Source: Nemania diffusa
Taxonomy: Eukaryota > Ascomycota > Sordariomycetes > Xylariales > Xylariaceae
Assembly (NCBI GenBank): GCA_038501195.1
Contig: JBBPUQ010000010.1
Span: forward strand, 2,664,001-2,728,000
DNA: 64,000 nt
Direction: 5' to 3'
The position numbers and the translations under genes were made by a program. Under the pieces are notes generated by a model, which was given only the letters and a program-made list of their open reading frames with translations, searched no databases and was not told the DNA's origin. Positions 46,072 to 57,872 of this stretch are shown here, piece by piece (within the stretch, counting starts at the first letter, position 1; each line of letters opens with the position of its first letter).

Positions 46072-48560
46072 ATGGCGGCTAAAAGGGCGGTGGTACTTGC
46101 TCTTGGCATCTTGTTGCCCTTGGCAAACTCTTTAACAATTGAGTATGTAGTATTCGAACCCTCTTTGACGATGCCTCTTTGCTCACACTGATTTCGTCAG
46201 GGGAATGCTTGGTGCGCCGCGGCGTAGTACTGCCAATGTTAATCCTAGCGGAGTATGTTTACCCTTTTCCCAAATATTCATATTGATTTCTAACGCAAAA
46301 GCATCTAGAAATTAGCTCTGTTCTCGTCTACTAGTTACAATTGGGATGCTCAAGCAGCATCAACGACTTGGCAACTCTTGGACGTGGCTAGTGGCAAAAC
46401 CAAGGAGGCTCCATTTGGTTCAGAGGTCTCTGAGATCGTTTGGATCGGCGATACGGATACCAGCATCCTATATATCAATGGCACCAATGACAAGATTGTT
46501 GGTGGTATGACACTTTATACTGCTGACATCGGAGCAAAGAAATTTTCACCGTTCGTATTGGCCTATTCAGTACAGCCTTGTATTAGATGCTTACACGAAG
46601 TTGAACAGGACTCTAGTCGCATCGTTAGAGGCACCGTTCCAGGGGCTGAAAGCAGTAAAGACGAAGTCTGGTGATATCAACTTTGTCGTAAACGCGCTTG
46701 CCACCTGGGACGACGGATCCGCCTACAACTCTGAATTGGCCAGCAAGTCATTGACCTCCGGTGCCGTCTACGATTCCAACTATATAAGACATTGGAATGT
46801 CTACATTACCCCTGAGAGATATGCTGTCTTCAGCGGTAAGCTTGCGCTTGGAAAAGCGAAGTCCTATTCCTTGACAGGTGGGGTGAAAAATCTTCTTTTG
46901 GGTATCAACGCTACTGTCACCCGACCTGAAACGCCTGTGCAGCCTTTTGGTGACCAGGGCGATTACGATCTGTCTCCTGATGGCCAGACTGTTGCCTTCC
47001 TCACCAAGGCCCCGGAACTATCGAAGGCGAACTACACTGCAAGCTACATCTATCTAGTTCCCCATGATGGCTCCGTGGTCCCTGTTCGCGTCAACGGCCC
47101 TAATACTTCAGCTCCTCTAAGCGCTAAAGGAGCTAGCGGGTCTCCGAAATGGTCTCCAGATGGCAAGAAGCTTGCATACATCCAACAGGATGGTGTTTCT
47201 TATGAATCAGATCGGTATAAGTTATATATTGCCGCTGTTAAGGGTCTCAGCGCGAAAGTCTCTCCTCTCGCCCATGACTGGGATTCAAGCCCCTCATCGT
47301 TACAATGGACTCCCAACGGCGAAAGCCTATGGGTAGCGTCTGAGCTACATGCTTCAATACGCCTCTTTGCTGTTCCGTATAATGCCAAAAGCTCATTCGT
47401 GCCCAAAAACTTCACGGGCCCGGACACTACCCTTGCCGACTTTGCCATTCTACCTAACGGAAAGGCTCTGGTCTCCGCGTCAGCCAGTTGGACGAGTCGC
47501 ATTTTTTACACGCAGACTCCAGGAAAGGATAGAACTGTTCTCTTCACTGCCAATGAGGTAGATCCCGAGCTCAAGGGGCTCAAGCCTGATTCAGTCTCAA
47601 ACTTTTGGATTAAGAATGATGATGGCGACCCCATCCAGACCTTCGTGTTCTACCCTTCAGATTTCGACCCGAAGAAGAAGTACCCTCTAGCATTCATTAT
47701 GTGAGTAATTTTTAAAATAATTCTTGCCTATTACATGCTTTGCAGGTGGTACTAGAGTCCAATCTGCTACGAAGGTATCTGAAAAGCATCAGCCGCTCTA
47801 GGACAAAATCGAGATCGCCCCCAAGATGAATATTGCTAACTCTATATGCCTCAGTCACGGAGGCCCGCAGTCGACTCAAGGAGACTCGTGGAGCACTCGA
47901 TGGAATCTCCGGCTCTGGGCGGAGCAGGGATTTGTTGTAACGGCGGTACAATTCACTGGATCACCCAGCTACAGCCAGGCGTTCACAGACAAGATCCAGA
48001 ACAACTGGGGAGGGACGCCGTATACCGACCTAGTCAAGGTGTTCGAGCATCTAAAGCACAACGTCCCCTACGTAGACACAGACAGGGCGATCGCGGCCGG
48101 CGCTAGCTTCGGATGCTACATGACCAATTGGGTACAGGGCCACGACCTAGGGCGTGAGTTCAAGGCGCTTGTCTGCCACGACGGCAAGATCAACCAAGTG
48201 GCTGCGTACGCGACCGACGAGCTGTGGTTCATCGAGCACGACTCGAACGGCACCATCTGGAATAATCGCGAAAACTACGAGCTCTGGGACCCCCTGACGT
48301 ATGCCCACAACTTCAAAACACCCCAGTTCATCGTCCACAGCGACGGCGACTACCGCGTCTCTATTGGTGAAGGTCTCCAGACCTTTAATATCCTTCAGAG
48401 GCTTGGTGTGCCTAGTCGCTTCCTGCACTTCCCTGATGAGACCCATTGGGTCACGAATCGCCAGAACAGTCTGCTGTGGCATCGCAGTATCTTTAACTGG
48501 ATCAGGTACTGGGTAGGCCTGGACGGGGAGCTCACTCAAGACGGGGTTATTCATCAGTGA
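46072..48560 (+). CDS. dpp5: Secreted dipeptidyl-peptidase V (S9 prolyl-oligopeptidase family)
   Basis: Five exons (46072-46142, 46201-46252, 46309-46550, 46609-47700, 47855-48560) encode 720 residues, matching the about 720 of Aspergillus DPP V. A signal peptide is visible (MAAKRAVVLALGILLPLANS). Introns are 58, 56, 58 and 154 bp with consistent phases. The N-terminal beta-propeller includes DYDLSPDGQTVAFLTKAPEL and GSPKWSPDGKKLAYIQ. The alpha/beta-hydrolase part holds HGGPQSTQGDSWSTRWN, the nucleophile elbow GASFGCYM, the Asp in HSDGDYRV and the His in DETHWV. The enzyme removes dipeptides from peptides outside the cell; it is a major secreted exopeptidase and allergen in moulds. The long fourth intron has an internal CAG-GTG and may be alternatively spliced. 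Confidence 0.92.
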
Positions 48561-50327
48561 TTCCCAGCAGATAGATATTCGTTCTATAGCCTGACTCACT
48601 AAATACTGGCTAAACCCGAAGTACATATTTATAAAATTTATCAATCGCCTGCAATGACTGGAGATAATCCTACAGGATACCAGTCCTCGCATCATGGGAA
48701 GGCCAGTAGCGCACACGAGCTTAGTAAAGTAAATGAATGAGATTATTAACACGCGACTTATAATTGAACGAAACCCATTATTTATACTTCATTCGAAACA
48801 AGGTACTCTGCGGCTTAACGATGGAGTGTATTGGTTACCGATGCTATGGTATACCAATAGGATTTGCCTGCAGGGTTAGTTTGGGTTGTATTCGACAGCG
48901 GCCGGCGTCTTCGATAGGGATACTTATAATTTTGATTCGTATTCAGAATACTTCAAGTTTATGTAGATATTCTACCGCAGCTAAGATTCTAGTCCAAGTT
49001 TAAGTACGAATGTATTCGCTAAACTGCGTAGTAGTCCATTGAACCGTAGACCGTTAATAGAGTTTTTGATGCTGGACGTTGAAGTCTAGCCTCTGATGAT
49101 GAGATAATAAAGATAAGATGATTCAGCCGATATAATCATTACAATAAAACTAAACTTGAAATCGCCGATTAATCGTAAACTATTCTTCTAAAAGCCGACT
49201 CGGCATAGTGTCTTAAAAAGTGAAATAACAAAGCCTCTTAATAAGAGTATAAATATAGTTTTATTAAGTGGAAATAAGCGTTTTAGTAGCTCTGTTGTTC
49301 TACTTTTTAGTCACTGTGCCCATATGCTGTTGCATTCTACAACACCCGCCGGTATGCCCTCTCTGGGGGATTTGGGGGCGAGCTGGGCCAGGTTATTATA
49401 CCTGAAGGTGTCCCCATCTATTAACATTAAGTTATTCCCATCTGTATTATCCCGCCCAGCAAATTCTATTTTGTAACGTGCAGCATCCTTAATGCCTCTC
49501 TCGCAAGTACCCCTCCGCCGGTTGAGGGTGTCTCACTCTCTACTCCGTGCTCGCTGTTCTCACACAATGTAGCGGCTTAGTTAAAAGCCTAAGTGTTTGA
49601 AGGGTCCGTAGGGCCCAGATCACTGTGCGGATGCAGCCTTCAAAACATAATAAAATAAACATACGAACCTATCTTAACATGTAACCACGTATACAATTAT
49701 ACTTACTTTATTCTTCTCTCTACGATCGCTTTACAGCTAGTTTTTTTTTCTTTTTTTCCGTTTCAGCTTAGAACACTCGTTTATAAAATTAGCACACTAG
49801 ATAGCTTCTACGCTACATGCCTGATCGCGACAGATTAAATCCCATGATAGGTCGTCCGTAGTAGGCACATATATAATGGTTGTTGATTGTACGGAATATC
49901 TTTCGCACCTTCTTCCTACACTGCATTCGTTACAATTATAACAAGCAAATTCCGTTCTCTTCAGACTCACTAAAATCGTCATCATCATCATCACCATCAT
50001 CAACATTACCAAGATTAGCACCATCACTACAAACATCAACATCAACAATATGGCGAACACCTTTTTATAGGAAGAAAATATTAGAATTATCCTCAACGAC
50101 GAGACTTTTATGACGATGCGGAGCCCACTCCAGAACCTCCACAGCCAGCTCCTCTGCATACGTCAGACGCCGCCGCCAGACAATCTACCGGCCTAATTCC
50201 CGCCCAACACGGCCGTGCAAACTCCGGCACTCTAGAGAGTCGTTCTCTGTGAATTGATCCTTGGGCCGCTGAGCATCGTTGTTTGCATTTGCAGCTATAT
50301 AACTGCCGGTGTTATACCCGATTCAGC
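48561..50327. other. Intergenic region, 1.8 kb
   Basis: Mildly A+T-rich (about 48,570-49,300) and without a convincing gene. It contains an imperfect CAT/ATC trinucleotide tract at 49,978-50,047. Minus-strand ORFs across this tract merely reflect the repeat. Confidence 0.5.
49978..50047 (+). repeat. Imperfect CAT/CAA trinucleotide tract
   Basis: Successive ATC, ATC, ATC, ACC, ATC, AAC and similar triplets, ending in ATCAACATCAACA. A slipped-strand microsatellite with several interruptions. Confidence 0.75.
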
Positions 50328-50687
50328 ATGGCTGCTGACTACCCTGGTGTTCAAGTGGTTGAGGTAGGGTCGGGGTGTTCGGAGGGACCGGGGCCGGTGA
50401 CGGGCGGTGATGCGTGAGTTCTCCTGTGGATATTCGGTATCTTTCGGCCAATAACGGAAGCAAGATAGGGGGGATCTAAACTAACGAGCTTTGCAATCAA
50501 TAGGGAAGCGGCCCGTCAACGGCCAAGACTGTGGCGGAGAGTGGTGGCAAACCTCTGGGGGAGGGATACCAGGGCCGGATGGGGGGTCACAATAGCGGAG
50601 TGGGCTCTGGTTTTTCAGATCGTGGGGGTTACATCAACACCCTTTTTTTTAAAATGGATAATTCAAGACATCATCACACGACATTAA
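50328..50687 (+). CDS. Possible small spliced gene, 89 residues (hypothetical)
   Basis: Exons 50328-50413 and 50504-50687 join across a 90-bp intron with a textbook donor (GTGAGT), a CTAAC branch site about 20 bases before the acceptor and a TAG acceptor. The fused frame stays open for 89 codons. The first 30 residues are Gly/Pro-rich and acidic. An Arg-rich stretch (ARQRPRLWRRV) and a hydrophobic segment (VTIAEWALVFQIVGVTSTPF) follow, and the protein ends IIQDIITRH. No family is recognised. A single membrane anchor is possible. The gene stands alone between DPP V and the patatin gene, and may be chance despite the good splice signals. Confidence 0.35.
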
Positions 50688-52584
50688 ATATATTTAAGCT
50701 ATAACGATATCCCGTTGTTTGTGGTTTCGCAATCAAGCGAAACAGATTACCAACTTTACAGTAAGTCGCTAGATAAACATTCATAATCAATAAAGCTTAG
50801 GTAGTTTATATAAATGAAAGTTACGTGGACCGTTAACGATAAAATAAAACGTACAGATAAAAAGCGATTATTCAACCGCCCATACAATCAAAACACAAAA
50901 TAAAGCTCTTCTTACTATCTGGCACGTGGCCATACCGCAAGGTGAGGAACCTTTAAATTAGACAGCTCTCAATCAACAATAACTGTTAGTCTCACTTCAC
51001 CGTGAATTCATATACTCTCAACTCCTACCTTTGGGTTAGAATGAGGAATATAAAGTGCTATAGCATTAGGGCTAGATGAGCAATTAAATATCATTGCGGA
51101 GTGCTAACTCTTGAACGATATGTTATCCTTCTATATATCAAACATAAACTGGTATACAAATCCTGAAAGTTGGGTTCTATAAATAAACGGGCACAATATA
51201 GGGTCGATAGGCTCATTACGACGTTGGCGTTTATCTACGCAGTAGGTCGACATATATCCTAGCATTGTTATTGAACCCACGCAGTTTCTTCAATGGCGCT
51301 CCATTCCAGTTCCATGGCAAGGAGCCGAAAGCCGAGAAGTGGGAGCAGTCACATATTGAACCTGTAGTATGATAAGTGACAAGGTGTGCATTAGTGTTGT
51401 AGACTTACAGTATACCTCGATATACAGCAGTGTGCGTCGAAGCCGAGTTTTTTTCTTCTATAATATGAATCTCAGTTGCTTGATGTCATTCCAAGTTCCG
51501 CTTGATTCGCGTTAGTCTGACCGTTATACTAAGTAGTACACATGCCCCTGTTCGGGATGCCGCCCGACCATGGGGGCCCTGGATGTGTTTTGCTGGTCTC
51601 ATTAGGTATTTAATAAAAGCTTCATGATCCGTTTCTGTAGTCTGGCATCGGCCATTGATGTGCGTAGTAGAACTGATCCTCTTTACTAACTGCCAAATAC
51701 GGCCCATTGATATTATTCGAACTCATTTGTTTACGTTGGGTTGTTTGATAAAAGCGATGGGGGCTTGAAAATTTAAACGCCACTCGCAGAGGGAATAAGG
51801 AGAACCCTGGGTATTAATTAGTCGCGGATTACAGTGTAATAAATGGCTTTAATTAATGAGGAACAGTGATAAAACCCTTGCTTCATGTGAAATAATATTT
51901 CCCTTGTCAGACTGCCAACAAAACATAAAAGTAAAAGTAAAAGTAAAATAAAAGAATTAGGAAGGGAATAGGAAAGAGGTTAGCGACAGGGGGTATTTAG
52001 GTTGCATTTTCTATGCTTCAGGGATTATCAACGCTGCTCCTTAATGTAGCGCAATTGGTAGCCCCAAGACCAATCGCCAGTGTAGAACACAGTAGCGATA
52101 TCTCGATGTACCGATGTATATATCATATTGGTTTAAGCAAGGGACGAACTTGGCGAGGGAGAGATAAGAAGCGCAAAAGTCCGACACGCACGACCAATCA
52201 TCCGCGGATCCAGGGCGCTCCCCGATTCGAGCCTGGGCCGTTCACAGGTCAAGTGGCGCGCAGATGCATTCCCCTCAGCTGTCGCAAAAATCCTCGGGCT
52301 TACATATCTGCCCTATGTTGCACGGGAGCGAGCGTACACACCACCCCTGCTCTGCGTGCAAAAGGGGCGGTTAATCTTCGTGCGGCTGGACGACGTCAAG
52401 CAGCTAGCGAGCTGAGGGGAAAAAGCCGGCCCAGACCAGCCCAACGATTCGGAGCAATGCTGAGATCATCGACCTTCTCCCATCCCGGAATTACGTACAA
52501 AAAACCTCCCAGTCCCCGGTCGCGATCCCTAGGCCCTCTCCGATACGCGCCGTGGGCTCGGCGCACAACGACCGACAAATCGCC
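50688..52584. other. Intergenic region, 1.9 kb
   Basis: A+T-rich in its first kilobase, with no convincing gene. A stretch near 52,200-52,300 looks superficially tRNA-like but does not fold properly. A short AAAGT repeat lies near 51,925-51,950. The 3' part should hold the promoter of the patatin gene. Confidence 0.4.
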
Positions 52585-55500
52585 ATGGCGGGGGAGCTTG
52601 TATTGCCGAAATCATTACCGTGTCAGACCTGTGCGACGGTAGCCGAGAGCACCTGGACTTGCATACAATGTAATAATCTCGCCTTCTGCGATACCTGCTG
52701 GTCCAAATGGATCCTGCATCTTCCTGGTGCGGTGGGATGGTTAGTAGGAAGCTGTGTAGAACGCCCCTGTCGACAGACAAAGTCAGTATAAGTGCAGAAT
52801 AACTAACCATTGTCCCGTCTCGTAGGAACGGCAAGCCACACGAGAAAGCCAATCCCCTGGTTGTAGATCGGCTCCGCCAGATTCTGGAGCCAACGCGCAC
52901 AGAGGAAGAACACGAGGCCGAGTTGCTCGAAGATCAGGATACCACATGGTTTGGGTACGGTCGCGATGCATCAAACCACCCCCAACTGTACGACTATGGG
53001 CTCTTTGCTGCCATCATGGCCGAAACCCATACTGAGGAGGCAGGCGAGCGCTATCCTCAGCTAGCATCGTTTATAGGTGAAACAGGTATGCAAGTTATTG
53101 TTACATGAAGTGATGCAGCACTTTTGATGGGGTGTAATTGCTGATTTCATTTGCGTAGGTGCTGGGAAAAGCACGCTGATCAAGCTACTTATTGACCGCC
53201 AAGACTTGACCTCACCGCAAGGGTCTAAGTACTATTCTCCAGTCACATCATCTAACCAAGATAGAATCTCGACTACCGGCGACGTGCACCTCTATGCGGA
53301 TCCGTCTACGCTATATGCGACTAGTCCCCTGCTTTTTGTTGACTGTGAAGGTCTCAGCGGCGGCGAAGCCGCACCTAAACAGCTAAGACAAGCCCAGGAT
53401 GGATCGGCTGCCAACTATCCACGACGATATGCCGCTCCAAGGAAGATCGAATGGGCGCAAACACCGCAGACCCAGAAGCGCGAGTACGCTGTCGGCCAAC
53501 TATACCCACGTATTCTCTACACATTTAGTGATGTCGTGGTTTTTGTGCTGCGGAATCCCCGCTCGTTCGAATCTACTGTGCTGCACCGGCTGATTAAATG
53601 GGGTGCTGCCTCTATTGACAAGTCGATTAATCAGCCAGTTCTTCCGCACGCCATCATTGTTTTGAATGCGACCGATACCAATGTTGACGAGAAGGAGTGG
53701 GACGTTTCTAAAGCTACGCAGATGCTCTTGTCCGACATTAGTGATGCTATCCGACGGGAGCCCATTCTTCAGCAGTATGTCCAGATCTGGCGCCAACGGG
53801 GAAGGCATCTCAATACTACCAAGGAGCTCTTGGAATGTTATTACGCTTCGATCAGTGTCGTCAGGATTCCTTACAAGGGATCATATAGTAAGTTATGCTT
53901 TGTAACGAACAATACCACACTCCAGTTTGCACACATTCTACATGTGAAGAGATAGAACAAATCATACTAATCACCTAATCTAGTGCTGATGGACGAGCAA
54001 GCTGGCAAACTCTCCGACCTCATCAAAGACCGATGCGCTGCGGCGCACGCAAAGAAGAAGCAAGTTCGCATGCTAGCTAACACAGAGAAACTTCAGTTCT
54101 ATCGTAAGCAAGTCTCAGGGTCATTGATCCTTTTGGCAACCTTGGTAGTATCAAGGCTTTTGAAATGATGAATGATCATTCTTAAAGAGCTGTAACTAAC
54201 TCCTAAGTAGTTCAAGCAGCATTTGACCACTTCACTCGAGATCTTAATACGCCGTTCGATTTTGTCAAGGAGATGCTTCGACATAGTCCCGCCTCCCGGA
54301 ATTTTGAAGGGAATATTCTGGGCCTTGCATTGATGATAAAAGAGAACGCTCTTCGCCTCGAGGTTCGTAATGACGCCGAGCAGATTTTTCGGGCCATTGG
54401 GCCCATGATAGCATCTTGCGTCATGCTTGACGCTGTTCGACAAAAGCTCCCGGGTAGGTTCAACCACACTAGTAAGACGTCGGGTCTTTACTTAGCTGAC
54501 ACTATGCGTTATAGGGGCTATCAGTCGGCTATTGGATGATCGGTATGCGAAGTCGTGCATTGGGGCAATGCAGACATTTGCAGGGCTTTATTGGCCTTGC
54601 AGCTTTCAGAGCTCGGCCAACGGTGAGCTTGGCCAGTGTTGTAACGTCAAGCTGGGGCATAATCCCAAAGGCCATCAAAATAAGCAAGGGAAGATCATCG
54701 GCCACGGAGAATATCAGTCCAACTTCAGCGTCGCAGCCTTCCAACCCGTATGGGAACAGCTCATAAGAGCTAGTCTCGTTCAGGTCCAGTCTGCCAGTAC
54801 TCAGCTAGCTCATGAGTTTCAGGACAGATCCGAGCTCGATATTGCTGCCCTACTACATCAAGAACGCTTGAATGAACTATACTCTAACAATCTAGGGTCC
54901 GCGCTGAGTTTTGTCAGCTATTCATCATGTCTCTGCTGCTTAAGAGAGCTCCCCGAGTGCGCATTGCCCTGTGGGCATGTCCTGTGTCTTCCATGTATAG
55001 AGATATACGGACATAGAACGTCGAGAACAACAATTGAAATCAATCGATGCCCAATACACGTACGTGATGTGATCGCAAGTCCGCCTTGGGTTATCGTCAC
55101 GAAGCCACGATATGCTGGCGCCCGAACTCTATGCCTTGACGGGTATGCCCCTACCACCAACAAAGACTATAGAACTATGCTAACATGCCACGACAGAGGT
55201 GGAGTTCGTGGGATTGTGCAGCTTCATGTTCTTCGAGAGCTTGAGAAAATACTAGGGTCTGACCTTCCAATTCAATTATTCTTCGACCTCATTGTAGGGA
55301 CTGAGTAAGTTAGGGCGCACGGTATACTGACCCCTTTTCGACTCCTTGCTGACGCATATACAAGCTTCGGTGGTGTCATCGCTATTGCCCTTGGAGTAAA
55401 GAAATGGTCTGTGAGCTCTGCGATAGAGAAGTTCAAGGATCTCTGCCATGAGGCCTACATCGCTCGGGGCATATCTAAACTGCCGCTTTCGGGAGCATTA

Positions 55501-57450
55501 TCGATCTTTTATCACAAAAGTTTATACAAACACCAGCCACTTGAAAGCGCATTACGTCGGTACCTCTCCGAGCAACCCCTGTTCGGGGCTACATCTCATC
55601 GATCTTCGCTTGCAGCCTCAACTAGAGTTGCTGTCACTGCTACATCAATAGCAGCTCGCCAAGATGTGGTTTTCGCCAATTATAACCGCCCGGATCTACC
55701 AGAGAAAAGTAAGTCAATACCATGCTAAAGTCCAGCCACCCCCTAATAAGTAATTCGCTAGAAACCCCTTATCATTTCTCTCGGTCGGATACGCCAGCTA
55801 AAGAGATACGTATGTGGGAAGCGTAAGTATCGCTCTTTCACACGTAGACGAAGGCAAACTAACCTCAGTCCTTTTAGCGCTCGAGCAACGACAGCTACGG
55901 GGCCTCTGTTTTCACCATTCAAGAAGGCCGAAACCGAGACCGAGTACACCAGTGGCGGAATGCGGAGCATGTGTCCTATCCTCATCGCTCACTATGAAGC
56001 TAAATCAATCTGGAAAGATATCGCTGAAACGCCACCTGATCTGGTCTTATCCGTCGGCACCGGCCGTAATATTGGTGACAACGCCAAGGGAGAGCTCAAG
56101 AGCTCCATGTCGCTGCATACCCTGACCAACGATTCACTAGCCACAGCCAATCTTCCCAGTGCAGTGATTCGGCAGGGCCGGGGCGGTATGGGGAACTACA
56201 AGCGTCAGAATCCCCAGGGACCAGCCTCCCCAGACCCCTTTTCCTACAGAGCCGCCGTGAGAGGTTATATCGTACGGAACCCGCAGGCGCCGATGCTGGT
56301 TACATTCAACAACCCTATTGCGGGCCAAACAGACCGCCTGAATGACCCGCGTATAAGCGAGAGGACGTGGAATAGCTTCTTGTCTACCCACGTCTCGCAT
56401 AAAGCCTCTATCCGCCAGCGGTATCGACGTATTTGTCCCGAACTGTTCTCCAAGCTGCCTAAGTTCGATGATGTAACGAAACTTGACGATGTAGAGCGGG
56501 AGGCACAAGATGTATTACGGCAGGACTCAGCGGAACTCGTCGAAATTGCACATAGACTCGTGGCAAGCACGTTCTTCTTTGAGAAGGACATGGCGAGTGT
56601 CAAGCAGAAGTCTTCTGGGTTTACATGCACTGGTACGTCTCTCTTAAGCTGATCTGCTTCTTGCATGCAATGCTTAATTATTCCCTTCGGCGCTGCTTCA
56701 TATGACATACTGCTAAGAATACTGTTAGGGTCAATATACTGCAGGTTCCGTCCGTACTCGCCCGAGATCAAGGCTCTGGCCTGGTTTCTTATCTCTCTTC
56801 TGGACGGCGATTTCGAGCCTTACTTCGTTTTAGAAGAAGCCTGCGAGGATAACGCAGCTGTAAGTCTTCTCATTACTTCTACTATCACAACTTACACCTT
56901 ATCTCGCGACATTGCCTAGAAGAATAGTGACTGACCTTAATGACAATAGTGGCCAGTTCGCCAAATCGTGCTCACGGATTCGGTACTTCAAGATATGCAC
57001 ATACAAGGCAACTTCCAGCTTGAGCCAATACGCATCAATGCATCACGCGAGGACGCCGAGATCAAGATATCGCTTCGATTACAAAGCACTCCATATTCAA
57101 GCGGTGTGCATGCCTTACTCATCAGCGGCTTCCCGAGGCGTCTGATGTCTGAAGATGGCAGTGGAGTGCATCAAGCTGGTAAGGAAGAGGAAAAGCCATG
57201 TTTCACTAAGAACATACATACTAACACTGGCCTAGTCATATCTATGAATACTCGATCAGCAATTCAACGGCATCCTACTGCTATCAATACTGATATGACC
57301 GATTCCATCAACTCGCCGTCTACGTCGGCTTCCTTCTCTTTTACGGCTTCCGTACGCGAGACGCCGATCAGCCCCCCTTTCAGCCACACCTCATTTGAGA
57401 AGCTATCTTTGGGGCATAACGCGAACGAATTACCAGAGCTCGAGGGTTGA
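52585..57450 (+). CDS. Zinc finger-GTPase-RING-patatin multidomain protein
   Basis: Thirteen exons give 1,325 residues: 52585-52739, 52826-53085, 53159-53887, 53984-54103, 54211-54453, 54515-55142, 55197-55304, 55365-55708, 55762-55822, 55878-56632, 56729-56859, 56950-57178, 57236-57450. Junctions keep phase. Domains: a Cys-rich B-box-like finger (residues 10-40, CQTC, CIQC and CDTC); a GTPase with P-loop GETGAGKST (136-144), DCEG (200-203) and NATD (308-311); a helical region; a RING-like finger CLCC..CGHVLCLPC from 641; then a patatin phospholipase domain with oxyanion loop DGGGVRG (711-717), an elbow reading GT-D-FGG (746-751) and a second site reading TSGG (907-910). Patatin domains act as lipases in fungal NLR-like proteins and in prokaryotic anti-phage effectors. 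Both dyad residues seem substituted, so catalysis is doubtful. A host-defence or incompatibility role is inference. Confidence 0.85.
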
Positions 57451-57872
57451 ATTTTCTATCTTTTTTTGTCTGCGAGACTGCCTGTAATATACCCATTTTG
57501 GAGAGGATAGTGAAGGTTCTCACTTTGGTTACTAGGTATTAGGTAATGAGCTGGCGTCGTTAGTATCATAGGAACGTACTTAATTAGTCGTCGTGCTTTA
57601 ATCGTCTGATCACACAGACTCTTTTCTTTTCCATCGCTCACGCCTCGAGTGACGGGCATGTTTTAGACATTGAACCCTTGAGTTAGAGTAAAATGAAACT
57701 AGTAGTACATCGTAAACTGCCGAAGCCGCCGGCATAAGCCAAAATACGCCACACATTACCTGCGTCAGCCAACCCCCGCACTCATCAACATCGACTGATG
57801 ACTTTCTCTTCAGCTCCTCAAGATTCTTTCTTGCTAGAGAGCCCTCGACTATCCATCTCTCTTCACAAAGAC
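57451..57872. other. Convergent intergenic gap
   Basis: Between the 3' ends of the patatin gene (+) and the monooxygenase (-). Nothing was recognised. Confidence 0.4.

Noticed and set aside
49797..50159. Minus-strand 120-codon ORF rich in Met and Val
   Set aside because: It is the translation of the CAT/CAA microsatellite and has no other support.
52190..52300. Possible tRNA (GATTCGAGCCTGGG resembles a T-arm)
   Set aside because: Neither orientation gives a 5-bp T-stem or an acceptor stem, so it does not fold as a tRNA.
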